64,000 bases of DNA from CAYQJS01 sp964417895 (GCA_964417895.1 CAYQJS010000019.1:15848-79847), one strand, 5' to 3'; counted from the stretch's first letter, positions 16,485 to 25,331 are shown. Notes: generated by a model not told the origin, from the letters alone. Numbers and translations are program-made.

Positions 16485-18080
16485 TCAGCGCCGGGCGCGG
16501 GCGCCGAGGGCGATAAGGAACATGACGCTCTTGCCGCGGGCGTGGGGCGAGAAGAAGCGAGTCACCTCGTCGTCGAAGAACGTGAGGCCCGTGGCGCCCA
16601 GCCCCAGGGCGTACGCCGCCAAGTAGATCTTCCCCGCAGTGATGCTCGCCTCCAGCTGCGCGGCCCGATACCCGCGATTCCCGTAGCGAGCGAGTGCGGG
16701 CTCGAGGTCCGTCATGAAGTAGATGTTGACGGCGGCATCGGCTCCGAGCCGCTGACCCAGGGCGAGATAGCCCGCCTCGCTGCGAAACTCGCCCGCTCGG
16801 AGCCGCTCCAGAGCGTCGGCTTCTCGCCCCGCCTCCTGCCCGTCTTGCTGCCCCGCCTCCGGATGGTAGACGTACGTACCGCTGGACAGGCCGTCGACCC
16901 CGCTGACGATCAGGTAGATGTCGTTGAGCGGGGTGACAAAGTCGGCGGGGATGCCGCGGGTCGCCGTCGGAAGCAGTGTCGAGAGGGCCTCCAAGCTGAT
17001 AGCGGCGGGGGCGAACCGGCGGGAGGACCCGCGACGAGTGATGACCTCTTCAATAGCCGGCGCGCCGGCGGCCACGGCAGGCGGCTGCTGCACCGGTAGG
17101 ACGGGAATCGGCGGCGGCGTAGGCGGGGCGGGCGACGTCGGGAGGACGCCTTCGCGCCAGGTGGCCACCTCGTCGGCGGTGGCGAGCGAAGAAGCGGCAT
17201 GCATGAAGCGAATGCCCGGGTAGTCCAACTCGTGCCTTGAGAGCGGCAGTGTTTCGAGATCGAGCCTTTCGAAGGAGGATGCGGGGGCCGCTCGCATGCC
17301 GGGCCCGTAGCCCAGCGCCACGAGGCTGATCGCCGCCTCATGCTCCCCATCCACGTCGATCAGCTGATTGACGTCGTCGTCGGCGAACCCCAACACCACG
17401 CGCGCTGGCAATCCATGGGCGTCAGCCATCGCCAGCATGTTGGCCAGGATGGTGCCGTTGTCCCAGAAGGAGTGACGGTAGGCGCGCGTTTCGTATTTCC
17501 ACGAGTTTCGCCAGAAGGTGCTCGTGCAGATGATGACCAGCGGAGCTTCGGCGACCGACGGTTCTCGGGCCGTCGCTTCGACCAGCGCTCCGCGGAAGTC
17601 GCCCGGCCGCAGCCGGGTGAGAGCGTTCTCATGCACGTCGAAGTGGTAGACGCCGGGCTCCAGGCCGGGGAGGCGCCCGCACGCGACGTACAGCTCGATG
17701 TGGTAGAGGGCGCCTGTACACGCGGCCGCTCGAAACGGCATGAGGCCGCCGGGGTAGCGCAGATGCTTGGTGATGCCGGCCGAGTAGTGGAGGATGGACG
17801 CGAGGGTACGGAGGTCCGGTACGTGCTCTCGGTCGTACGCTACGCCCGGCGAGGCGATCGCCTCGATCGCCGACTTGCCGGAAGCGGGCGGCTCGGGTAG
17901 GGGGACGCGTTCGCCCGGATTGGCGTACAGCTTGTAGGGCCGGGGCTGGTTATCCCAGTCCAGGGTGTGGGTGCTCGACCTTACGCTCTCGGGCGAATGC
18001 TTGGTGGAGTCGTGGTATTCCCACGCCGCCCCGATGTCGTTGTTAGCCAACCTTCTTTCATCCCAGACCGTTCGCTGCAC
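16485..18080 (-). CDS. SagB/ThcOx-type FMN oxidoreductase, tandem nitroreductase domains
   Basis: A 531-aa protein with two nitroreductase folds. The first (residues about 70-260) has the SagB-type opening SPGVAYDREHVPDLRTLASILHYSAG split over the start helix, YPGGLMPFRAAACTGALY and YHFDVHENALTRLR. The second (about 310-530) starts EEVITRRGSSRRF. SagB proteins oxidise azolines in RiPPs, but many homologues act outside RiPP clusters. I see no YcaO, LanB or precursor peptide here. The GTG start at 18080 is tentative. Confidence 0.8.
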   Translation of the reverse strand: MQRTVWDERRLANNDIGAAWEYHDSTKHSPESVRSSTHTLDWDNQPRPYKLYANPGERVPLPEPPASGKSAIEAIASPGVAYDREHVPDLRTLASILHYSAGITKHLRYPGGLMPFRAAACTGALYHIELYVACGRLPGLEPGVYHFDVHENALTRLRPGDFRGALVEATAREPSVAEAPLVIICTSTFWRNSWKYETRAYRHSFWDNGTILANMLAMADAHGLPARVVLGFADDDVNQLIDVDGEHEAAISLVALGYGPGMRAAPASSFERLDLETLPLSRHELDYPGIRFMHAASSLATADEVATWREGVLPTSPAPPTPPPIPVLPVQQPPAVAAGAPAIEEVITRRGSSRRFAPAAISLEALSTLLPTATRGIPADFVTPLNDIYLIVSGVDGLSSGTYVYHPEAGQQDGQEAGREADALERLRAGEFRSEAGYLALGQRLGADAAVNIYFMTDLEPALARYGNRGYRAAQLEASITAGKIYLAAYALGLGATGLTFFDDEVTRFFSPHARGKSVMFLIALGARARR

Positions 18081-18222
18081 ACGACTTTACACAAGCTCGC
18101 GCCCGCTTGAGGGCCCGGCTGCGCTCGAAGTCAAGAGCGAATGCCATGCCGGGGGTAGTCGCCAGCGAAGCCAGCTTGGGCGGCGAGTCCACGACTGGCG
18201 CTGCACGCAGGTCGGCGCCTGC

Positions 18223-18900
18223 CTACGCGTCGAGCACCAGGCGTGCAAAGATGTCGGCGACGGGGACGCTGAAGCCGGGCAGCACGTCGCTCGCGTCGAG
18301 GCTATCCCCGGATCTTAGGGTGCGCGCCTCCTCGCCCGGGGTCAAGACCGCGATGGTCGCAGCTGCAGGATCCAGTACCCATATGAGCCGCACGCCTTTG
18401 AGCAGGTAGAACTGGATCTTGTCTAGCAGGCTGCGGAAAAAGTCTCGCGCGGACTCCGGGGTGACCGCTATCTGCCGTCTGATGACATAGTGTAGACGTC
18501 TATGATCGATCTCGTTTTGGCGAAAAGGCGTTTTTCCGCAGCCTGTTAGTAACCTGGCCATGTCCTGAGCGGGCGAGAGGATCTCGATTGCGATGTCCGG
18601 GGCCGCATGCAGGTGGAGATCGGCCGTAAGGCGCCCTTTTGCCACATAGCAGAGGTCGGCCACATAGGCGCGCTCACGCCCAGATGGGCCGAAGATGCAC
18701 CGAAATTCGGGAAGCACGTGGCCGAGCTTAGTGCGTTCAAGGAACTGAAATAGCACCACTCCGAGATACATTTGAAGCGCGGAGTGGAGTCGGTTCGGCA
18801 TCGGTTTCTGGACCGCCTCCCCGCAGGCGTACTCACTGGCGGGCTTCGTATCTTCTTGACCGAGGAACTGATCGAGCGTTAGGGCAGAGTCCACGGCCAT
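18223..18900 (-). CDS. Uma2-family endonuclease (DUF820) with in-frame MITE insertion
   Basis: A 225-aa PD-(D/E)XK nuclease-fold protein of the Uma2 family. YVADLCYV and IAIEILSP carry the acidic residues; LLKGVRLIWVLDP is the usual strand-helix end. Between MARLL and DKIQFYLL there are 41 extra residues (GCGKTPFRQNEID and following), encoded by a 123-bp element with inverted ends (18427-18549). The insert keeps frame and has no stop, so the product is lengthened, not truncated. Whether it still folds is unknown. Function of Uma2 proteins is unclear; they are often multicopy and mobile. Confidence 0.8.
   Translation of the reverse strand: MAVDSALTLDQFLGQEDTKPASEYACGEAVQKPMPNRLHSALQMYLGVVLFQFLERTKLGHVLPEFRCIFGPSGRERAYVADLCYVAKGRLTADLHLHAAPDIAIEILSPAQDMARLLTGCGKTPFRQNEIDHRRLHYVIRRQIAVTPESARDFFRSLLDKIQFYLLKGVRLIWVLDPAAATIAVLTPGEEARTLRSGDSLDASDVLPGFSVPVADIFARLVLDA
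18423..18549. mobile_element. MITE-like element inserted in a Uma2 gene
   Basis: Left end CTAG-CAGGCTGCGGAAAAA and right end TTTTTCCGCAGCCTG-TTAG are inverted repeats of 15 bp, flanked by CTAG (18423-18426) and TTAG (18546-18549). Removing 123 bp restores the codons for MARLLDKI, which shows precise insertion at a CTAG-type target with a 4-bp duplication. The 119-bp core has no gene. The ends match the other elements at 22974, 31604 and 63919. Confidence 0.8.
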
Positions 18901-19009
18901 GGCGGGGTTGCTCCTCTCGACGTTCCTGCAGTGAGTCTATCAGCTATCCCCAGCCGCCCAGTACGCACCGGCGCGCCGATCGTGTTGTGCACGGCGCGAT
19001 CCCGGGTAG

Positions 19010-20701
19010 CTACTTCTCCCAGTACAGCATGTGGGCGTTGGCGACGGTCCAACCCTGCCCCGGCGCTGAGGGGACGGCCCCCTTCAGGCCGTCCCGAATT
19101 GCGTAGACGTCCACCTGGTAGTACCAGGGCATAGTCGCTACTTCATCGGAGAGCAGCTTGAGGAGCTGCACATGTACCGCGGTCCGAGGAGTCAGCTCGA
19201 CCGTCGTGAAGAACTGGCTTGAGAGGCGGTCGACCATCGGGTTGCTGTAGCCGCCGCGGTTGCCGCCCCGCCAGCGGGTCGCATCGGACGGGATGTTCTC
19301 AGTGCGGAACCTATCCAAGGCATCGATGCCCATCGGGGAGCTGGACGCGACCCCGGGGAACTTGGCTCGATACTCCTGGTCGTTCTGGAGGGCCCGTGGC
19401 ATCAGGTCGATCTCGGGGTTGATGCCGATCGCCTTCCAGAACTCGCTCATAACCGCCGCTTCCTTGTTATTCAGCGTGCCCTCGGTGACACGCACGCCCA
19501 GATCGAACCGCTCACCAGTCGCCGTGCGGAGGATACCGTCCGGGCCCTTAGTCCAGCCTGCCTCAGTGAGGAGCTGGGTGGCGCGGTTCACGTCGTAGGG
19601 GTATTTGGTCACGGCGGCCTCCGCCGGCCCAAACGACGAGCTCCCGGGGGCGAGCACCATGTGCGCAGGCTGCACCAGGCCGAACTGGAGGGTCTCGATC
19701 ATGAGCTGGCGGTCGATGGCGTGCGCCATAGCCCGGCGGACGCGGACGTCCCGAGCGGGCGGAATGAGCGGCTCCCGCCACTGGAAATCGGTGACGCGGA
19801 TGCCTCCCTCCGGCGGAGTTACGACCAACCCCTCACCGCGCGGCTCGATCTGGTCCTTCAAGACGACGCCCTCCTCCACACGGATCAGCGAGCCCAACGT
19901 CAGATCAAGGGCGCCCGACAGAAAGCGGGCCACCGCTTGGTTAGCGTCGGGGATGACGTACACATAGACGTCCTCGATCTTCGGGGCACCCAGCACATAT
20001 TCCTTGAAGGCCTGGCCGCGGACGTACGAGCCGGGCACCCAGTCGGCGAGCTTGTACGGGCCCAGTCCCACCCACTCGCGCGTCCAGTAGGACGCGTTGG
20101 TGAACGCCTGGGGATCCCGCTGCAGGAGCGGCTCGAGAATATGTTTGGCGATCGGCTCGAGCTCGTACTGGTTGGCGAAGATGTTCGTCTCGCGCCATCG
20201 GATGAGGACCGTGCTGGCGTCGACGGCCTCCATGCCCTCGATGGAGCGCTCCGGGGTTCGATCCGTGGCCGGCAGCTCCGGGTTCATGATCGCCCGCCAG
20301 GTGAAGATCACATCATCCGCGGTAAAAGGCGCGCCGTCATGCCAGGTGGCTCCCTTTCGCAGACGGTATGTCGTCTCCATCTGGCCACCCTCGAGCACCC
20401 GCCAGGTGCCCCGCTCGATTGAGGGGACCTCCTCAGCGAGAATGGGCGTGGGGTTCCCCTCGTAGTCCAGGCGGACGAGCGGCGCCGCGAAGAGCCAGGT
20501 GTACTCCTCCAGCCCGGATCGGCCGGTCGAGAACTTGCTCCCCAACAAGCCGGCCTCAATGGGGAGCGCCATGTTCAGCGCCTTGCCCGGGACCGAGACT
20601 ATCTGCCGGGGCTGGTCCGCCGGCCGTGGAACGTTCCGGGCGGGCGGCGCCGTGCAGCCCGCGAGCACGACCGCAAGGACGCCGATCAGTATTCGCTGCA
20701 T
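19010..20701 (-). CDS. ABC transporter family-5 solute-binding lipoprotein
   Basis: A 563-aa SBP_bac_5 protein. Signal MQRILIGVLAVVLAGC has its lipobox at Cys16. Core motifs are RGTWRVLEGGQMETTYRLRKG and WHDGAPFTADDVIFTW; HAIDRQLMIETL marks the second lobe. The ending AHMLYWEK departs from the WNxHEW ending of its relatives, so it may bind a different ligand. ATG 20701 has GAGGAGGG about 7 nt upstream. No transporter partner genes are adjacent. Confidence 0.88.
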   Translation of the reverse strand: MQRILIGVLAVVLAGCTAPPARNVPRPADQPRQIVSVPGKALNMALPIEAGLLGSKFSTGRSGLEEYTWLFAAPLVRLDYEGNPTPILAEEVPSIERGTWRVLEGGQMETTYRLRKGATWHDGAPFTADDVIFTWRAIMNPELPATDRTPERSIEGMEAVDASTVLIRWRETNIFANQYELEPIAKHILEPLLQRDPQAFTNASYWTREWVGLGPYKLADWVPGSYVRGQAFKEYVLGAPKIEDVYVYVIPDANQAVARFLSGALDLTLGSLIRVEEGVVLKDQIEPRGEGLVVTPPEGGIRVTDFQWREPLIPPARDVRVRRAMAHAIDRQLMIETLQFGLVQPAHMVLAPGSSSFGPAEAAVTKYPYDVNRATQLLTEAGWTKGPDGILRTATGERFDLGVRVTEGTLNNKEAAVMSEFWKAIGINPEIDLMPRALQNDQEYRAKFPGVASSSPMGIDALDRFRTENIPSDATRWRGGNRGGYSNPMVDRLSSQFFTTVELTPRTAVHVQLLKLLSDEVATMPWYYQVDVYAIRDGLKGAVPSAPGQGWTVANAHMLYWEK

Positions 20702-20761
20702 CAAGTAACCCTCCTCTAAGGTCCGCTCCTGGCGCCGCTCCCCCGCATAGCTACGACGCGT

Positions 20762-20846
20762 CGGCGCAAGAGCACCGATGGTTGAGCGAGCGGGCAGGCT
20801 CCCTCTCCTGCCACAGCGGGAGAGGGGTGGGGTGAGGGCAGACCTC
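20762..20846. repeat. 85-bp dispersed repeat, copy 1
   Basis: 85 bp nearly identical (about 2 mismatches) to the reverse complement of 36504-36588. It contains a hairpin CCCTCTCCTGCC...GGGAGAGGGG. It lies upstream of the SBP at 19010 and downstream of folB. Confidence 0.8.
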
Positions 20847-20896
20847 AATAGCTGATGATAGCAAAGGCGCGTCGGCGCGGCCTGGTGAAGGGCGTA

Positions 20897-21268
20897 TCAG
20901 GGCCGCGGGCGCTCGCGTTCGATGCGGACCTCCGAGCTGGCGAGGACCGACCCGGGGATGGGCACCTCCGGCTTGCGAATGCGGACCACCACGCGCTCGG
21001 CGGGTGTGTGCTCCGCCAGAACGCGCGCGGCGATGCGCTCGGCCACGGCCTCGATCAGCTGGCAGGCAGGCCCTGTCACGATCTCGCGCGCCGTGGCGTA
21101 GACCTGGCTATAGTTGATGGTGTCCGCGATGTCGTCGCTCGCCCCGGCGCTGCGCAGATCGGTGAAGACCTCCACGTCCACGATGAACCGCTGGCCAAGC
21201 GCGCGCTCCTCAGGGAGCACGCCGTGATAGCCGTAGAAGACCATGCCGTTGAGTCGGATGCGGTCCAT
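20897..21268 (-). CDS. folB: dihydroneopterin aldolase
   Basis: A 123-aa protein of normal FolB length. It converts 7,8-dihydroneopterin to 6-hydroxymethyl-7,8-dihydropterin and glycolaldehyde in cytosolic folate synthesis. MDRIRLNGMVFYGYHG and LPEERALGQRF (catalytic Glu region) are conserved, INYSQVYA follows, and VRIRKPEVPIPG carries the late catalytic Lys. No other folate genes are adjacent. Confidence 0.93.
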   Translation of the reverse strand: MDRIRLNGMVFYGYHGVLPEERALGQRFIVDVEVFTDLRSAGASDDIADTINYSQVYATAREIVTGPACQLIEAVAERIAARVLAEHTPAERVVVRIRKPEVPIPGSVLASSEVRIERERPRP

Positions 21269-21342
21269 CAGCGCGATGCCTCTCCTACGTCAGCTGCGCC
21301 GGCCATAGCTGCGATTGTAGACCGGGGCGCGCCACCATCTGT

Positions 21343-21642
21343 TCAGGCCACCCGTCTCCAGAGCGTAACTTCAACCGGTTCTGCCAGCAGAACCTCGGAC
21401 TGGCCAAACCAGCTGCTGATATGTGGCGCTGCCAGGTGCTGGCGAAGGTCGGCTTCGCACGCCCACGTCTCATGAAAAAGGAACTGCGCCTCGTCCTCAG
21501 GGGACTGATGCATGTCGAAGTTGATGCAGCCGTTCTCGGCACGAGTGGGAGCAAGCAGCTTGAGAAGCTCCTCCTTCACCTTTTGCTCCATTCCCCGCTT
21601 CGCCTTGATGCGAGCCACGACGGTTACGTGGATATCAGACAT
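21343..21642 (-). CDS. antibiotic biosynthesis monooxygenase (ABM/YgiN-like) family protein
   Basis: A 99-aa dimeric alpha-beta barrel protein. VTVVARIKAKRGMEQKVKEEL, ENGCINFDMHQSPEDEAQF and HETWACEADLRQHL are the ABM pattern. Such proteins are cofactor-free quinol monooxygenases or related. ATG 21642 has GGGAGAGG upstream. Divergent from the VOC gene at 21872. Confidence 0.85.
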   Translation of the reverse strand: MSDIHVTVVARIKAKRGMEQKVKEELLKLLAPTRAENGCINFDMHQSPEDEAQFLFHETWACEADLRQHLAAPHISSWFGQSEVLLAEPVEVTLWRRVA

Positions 21643-21871
21643 ATCGCCTCTCCCGTCCGCTATGCCAGTCATTCCGCAATCGCGGTTGTCCCCTATCTCT
21701 CCTGACTTGCCGACTACAACCCACCACATGTTACTGGCGGGGAGTCGCCCCCGCGCGACTGACAATCTGCTGCGCGATCCACGCCTGCGTGATAGGATGG
21801 CGCATGGATGGCGATCCGGGTTCGGCGGGCAAGCCATCCGACAGCTCCATCTTGTTAGGAGGAGGCAACTC

Positions 21872-22888
21872 ATGATCGACGATCAACGTCCCGGTACCCT
21901 GTATTGGATTGATCACTACGTTGTGGGCAGCGATGACCTCGACCGCTGGGCCGATTTTGAGGCGAAGGTGATCGGCGCACAGCCGTTGCCGTCGGTCGGT
22001 CGACCCGGGGGCCGCTTCATCGTGTTCCAGGACATCACACCATGTTGCCACCACGGAGCGATGCTGAGCCCCGAGCCGCTGCCGCCGAGCGCCGGGCTGG
22101 GCAAGGGCCTGCCGCGGCACGGCCTCTTCATCCGCCAGGGAGAGATCGACCAACACCTGCGGCGGCTCGATCAGTATGGCGTGCCGCACCTCGATCCGGT
22201 GCGAACCTCGGCGGAGGGGGATGAGGGCGTTTCCATCGCGTGGGAAGACCCGGACGGCAACCAGTTCGAGTTCTGGGCGCCGGACCGCTTGCCGGAGGGC
22301 GCGATGGCCGGCTGCACGTCGGTGGGGGTTGGCCGCATCAGCCATGGCGTCTACGAATGTCGGGACCTGCAGCGCGCGGCCGACCACTTCGCCAGGTACT
22401 GCGCCGTGGAGCCACTCGCGAGCGCCGACATTCCGGCGGACACACTGGTGCTGCCCCTCGTGGGTGGCGCCCGCATCGTCTACAAGCAGGTCGAGAGCAT
22501 TGACCGGCGGACGGGCGGGTGGGGCAAGCTACACGCGGCGCACGCGGCGCTGGTGGTGCAGGACGCGGATTTCTGGCCGAATTACGAACGGATGTGGGCC
22601 GACGTCCCCGAGTGGGAGTACGACCGAGAGAGTCGCGGATTCGTCGGCTCTGGCCCAGAGCTGCCCGCCCGGACCGCACGGCATGGCAGCCCGGGCGGAG
22701 TGCAGTGGTTCGAGATCCGTGGGCGCGGCGACGACTGGTACGACTGGGACACGAATTGCTTCCATTTCATGGGCGGAGAGCCCCGAGGTGGCTCGTTCAC
22801 CGAGTACGAGCCCCACAGCATGGATTGGCACTTTCCGCAATACCTGAAGGCGCATGGCCTGACCGCGCCCTCGACTGGCGGCGTCTGA
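21872..22888 (+). CDS. two-domain VOC (glyoxalase/extradiol dioxygenase-like) protein A
   Basis: A 338-aa vicinal-oxygen-chelate protein with two modules. GTLYWIDHYVV gives the first metal-type His15; EDPDGNQFEFWAP the Glu of module 1; GRISHGVYECRDL opens module 2. Strong TTAGGAGGAGG ribosome site. It is a paralogue of the gene at 24072: both are 338 aa and share DQRPGT(L/I)YWIDH, HLRRLD and HxDP(V/I)RTSAEG. They flank the dienelactone hydrolase, suggesting a ring-cleavage module. The reaction is not determined. Confidence 0.8.
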   Translation: MIDDQRPGTLYWIDHYVVGSDDLDRWADFEAKVIGAQPLPSVGRPGGRFIVFQDITPCCHHGAMLSPEPLPPSAGLGKGLPRHGLFIRQGEIDQHLRRLDQYGVPHLDPVRTSAEGDEGVSIAWEDPDGNQFEFWAPDRLPEGAMAGCTSVGVGRISHGVYECRDLQRAADHFARYCAVEPLASADIPADTLVLPLVGGARIVYKQVESIDRRTGGWGKLHAAHAALVVQDADFWPNYERMWADVPEWEYDRESRGFVGSGPELPARTARHGSPGGVQWFEIRGRGDDWYDWDTNCFHFMGGEPRGGSFTEYEPHSMDWHFPQYLKAHGLTAPSTGGV

Positions 22889-22973
22889 CGCGGCGCTGAC
22901 CGAAGACGGCCGGGACGCCCGGCGGTGCTCATCCCGCGGCGCGACGTTCAGGTCTGTCAGGATGGCGGGCTGC

Positions 22974-23161
22974 TTAGCAGGCTGCGCAAAGGGTAGGGCT
23001 CCGCTCATGGTGAGCCTGTCGAACCACATCGGGCCCCTTCGACAGGCTCAGGGTGCGCCGGTTTTCAGTAGCCTGTTAAGGGCTCACATGGTGAGCCCGT
23101 CGAACCGCATCGGGCCCTTCGACAAGCTCAGGGTGAGCGGGTTTTTTCAGCAGCCTGTTAG
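22974..23161. mobile_element. compound MITE-like repeat
   Basis: Left TTAGCAGGCTGCGCAAA and right TTTTTTCAGCAGCCTGTTAG ends. An internal end-like TTTTCAGTAGCCTGTTAA at 23062-23079 shows two units in tandem. Each unit has an arm GTGAGCC(T/C)GTCGAAC and its partner TTCGACA(A/G)GCTCAGGGTG, which form a stem-loop. Its right TTAG (23158-23161) supplies the stop codon of the dienelactone hydrolase gene. Confidence 0.8.
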
Positions 23162-23907
23162 GGGCTTCCGGGCCGTCCTGCCCCGACAACCTCAGCGGCC
23201 ACGTACTGCTTGAACCAGGCGAGCAAGCGGGACCAGGCGTCTTCGATGGCCTCCGCTCGCCGCCGCGATCCGGTGGCTGACATGAAGCCGTGACCCACCC
23301 CCGGGTAGATGTGTACCTCATGTATCACCCCGTGGCGCGCCAGCTCGTCCGCGGTCTGGCGCACCTCAGCCGGCGAAGGATGGGCATCCTCTTCACCGTC
23401 GAAGATGATCACGGGACAGCGAATGCGGGATGTGAGATCGAGGGGCGAAGGGCCGCCCTCACCCCGATGTACCCCGCCGCCGTAGAAATCCGCCGCTGCT
23501 CGAATCGCGGGGCTCGTGGCCGCCATGAGGTAGGCAACCCGACCTCCCATGCAGAACCCGACGATCCCGATGCGATCCGCCTGGACGTACGGCTGCGCCT
23601 GGACGTGCGCGAGAGCAACGTTCACGTCGCCAGTCACCTGGGGGTCGGACATGCGCCCCCTGCGGCGCTGCCCGAGCTCCTCATCGGTGAAGCATGCCGG
23701 GCCCCGGTGGAAGAGATCGGGAACCGCGGCCAGGAAGCCGTGCTCTGCAAGGCGCTCTGCGACCTGCAGCTCGAAACTTCCGATTCCATGCATCCCCTGA
23801 ATCACGAGAATCCCGGCGCGGGGCTCTCTTCCCTCCGGCACCGCGATATACGTCGACATCGAGCCATCTGACGAATCAAGCGATACGAAGTGGTGGTAGG
23901 TTGCCAC
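23158..23907 (-). CDS. dienelactone hydrolase family protein
   Basis: A 249-aa alpha/beta hydrolase with the DLH catalytic triad: Cys119 in GIVGFCMGG, Asp174 in FDGEEDAHPS and His206 in GVGHGFM. The family hydrolyses dienelactones made in chlorocatechol or ring-cleavage pathways. GTG 23907 was chosen because AAGGAGG is 8 nt upstream; the ORF extends to 24048 without other support. The TAA stop overlaps the end of the MITE at 22974-23161, so the native C-terminus may have been altered by the insertion. Confidence 0.85.
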   Translation of the reverse strand: MATYHHFVSLDSSDGSMSTYIAVPEGREPRAGILVIQGMHGIGSFELQVAERLAEHGFLAAVPDLFHRGPACFTDEELGQRRRGRMSDPQVTGDVNVALAHVQAQPYVQADRIGIVGFCMGGRVAYLMAATSPAIRAAADFYGGGVHRGEGGPSPLDLTSRIRCPVIIFDGEEDAHPSPAEVRQTADELARHGVIHEVHIYPGVGHGFMSATGSRRRAEAIEDAWSRLLAWFKQYVAAEVVGAGRPGSP

Positions 23908-24023
23908 GCTCGGTACCTCCTTGAAATCGAGTATCTGGTGGCGACGCGCCAGGGCTGCCGTCTGGGCAGTGGTCGCGGCCGCCTGCGCACCTCGCGCCGC
24001 TTTCAGTTGCGCCCGGCGGGGAC

Positions 24024-24029
24024 TATACT
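24024..24029 (+). promoter_or_regulatory. -10 box TATACT before VOC gene B
   Basis: TATACT 42 nt upstream of ATG 24072; a weak TTTCAG lies 17 nt further up. Confidence 0.35.
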
Positions 24030-24071
24030 GCGTTGCAACGGAACACAAAACCGCACCTGAAAGGGGAAGCC

Positions 24072-25088
24072 ATGGCGGAAGACCAGCGCCCCGGAACCAT
24101 CTACTGGATCGATCACTTCGCGGTGCCCAGCAATGACCTCGATCGATGGATCAAGTTCCAGGTGAACGTCATAGGGGCCAAGCTCGAACGGATCAACGGG
24201 CTCACGACTGAAGCGCGCCAGCGGAACCAGGGCATGGCCGCGTTCTGCCGGACCCCGTACTCGATGGTGGACGGGTTCCTGTCGACGGAGCAGCTGCCGG
24301 TGCCGGCAGACCCGGGCGCCGGACTGCCGCGCTTCGGCTTCTTCATCCGGCCCGAGGACGTCGATGAACACCTGCGTCGGCTGGACGAGCAGCACGTGCC
24401 CCACACTGACCCGATTCGCACCTCGGCCGAGGGCCAGGAGGGCACAGCCATCCGCTTCTCTGATCCGGACGGCAACCCGCTGGAGTTCTGGGCGCCCACG
24501 CGCCTGCCCGCCGGGGCCATGGCGGGGGCCACTCCGCTGAACGTAGGGCGGATCAGCCACGCGGTATACGAGTCGCGCGATCTGGACCGCACGGCCGACT
24601 TTTTCGACCGCTTCGCGGCCCTCGATCCCATCGTGAGCGCCGACGTGGACAAGGATACGCTGGCTATGCCGCTCGCCGGCGGCGGCCGCATCGTCTATCA
24701 CAAGGTCGAGAACCTCGGCGCCTGGACCCTCGCGCGTTCCAGCGGGGGGCCGCATGCGGCGCTCACGGTTCACGATGAGGACTTCTGGGGCAATTACCGG
24801 CGCATGTGGGCCACACTCCCGGAGGGTGAGCGGCCGGACTCCACGGCAGCGACGGTCGACTTCCCGGCGCTACCCGCCCGGACGATCATGCACGGCAGTG
24901 GCGGCGGTCGCCGCTGGTTCAAGATGTATGGGCGCGGCGATGACTTCTACGACTGGGATGCGAACGCCTTCCACTTCATGGGCAGCGTGGGGATGGAGCA
25001 GTCGCCCGAGTTGACGTACAGGGCCCATTCCATGGACTGGCACTCGGAGCGGGTGACCATGGACGCCAACGGTCGGCCTATCGTATAG
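24072..25088 (+). CDS. two-domain VOC protein B
   Basis: A 338-aa paralogue of the gene at 21872 with the same two-module layout: GTIYWIDHFAV (His15), SDPDGNPLEFWAP, GRISHAVYESRDL, and a shared C-terminal MYGRGDDFYDWDAN...MDWH. AAGGGGAAGCC provides the ribosome site. The first-module His and Glu are kept, consistent with a metal enzyme of the extradiol dioxygenase or glyoxalase type. Divergently transcribed from the hydrolase. Confidence 0.8.
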   Translation: MAEDQRPGTIYWIDHFAVPSNDLDRWIKFQVNVIGAKLERINGLTTEARQRNQGMAAFCRTPYSMVDGFLSTEQLPVPADPGAGLPRFGFFIRPEDVDEHLRRLDEQHVPHTDPIRTSAEGQEGTAIRFSDPDGNPLEFWAPTRLPAGAMAGATPLNVGRISHAVYESRDLDRTADFFDRFAALDPIVSADVDKDTLAMPLAGGGRIVYHKVENLGAWTLARSSGGPHAALTVHDEDFWGNYRRMWATLPEGERPDSTAATVDFPALPARTIMHGSGGGRRWFKMYGRGDDFYDWDANAFHFMGSVGMEQSPELTYRAHSMDWHSERVTMDANGRPIV

Positions 25089-25112
25089 GCGCGGCCGCGT
25101 CTACAAGGCCAC

Positions 25113-25331
25113 TCAATCCCTCGGCCAGGCGACCTCGCGGGGTTCAGAGAACATCATTCCGTGGGGCGCCTTCCCCATTCGGACTGAGCGCCGCGCCGTG
25201 GTGCGGATCGTGTCGCCCCAGCCGAAGCTGTGGTGGCGATCGGCCGTCGAGACGCTCGGCTTGCAGATGTACACGCCGTTCTCGGGGAAGGGCGAGTCCC
25301 ACGCGCGGTGGCCGCACGCCGTGGCCGATTT
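25113..25331 (-). pseudogene. possible C-terminal remnant of an unidentified protein
   Basis: A reverse-strand open frame without a start codon reads CGHRAWDSPFPENGVYICKP, then HHSFGWGDTIRTTARRSV and PHGMMFSEPREVAWPRD before a TGA. Its composition is protein-like, unlike the shadow frames around it, but no family is recognised and the 5' part is cut off by a TAG. Probably the end of a degraded gene. Confidence 0.3.

Noticed and set aside
16485..18080. RiPP biosynthetic cluster
   Set aside because: Only the SagB-like enzyme is present; no YcaO, LanB, peptidase or precursor was found around it.
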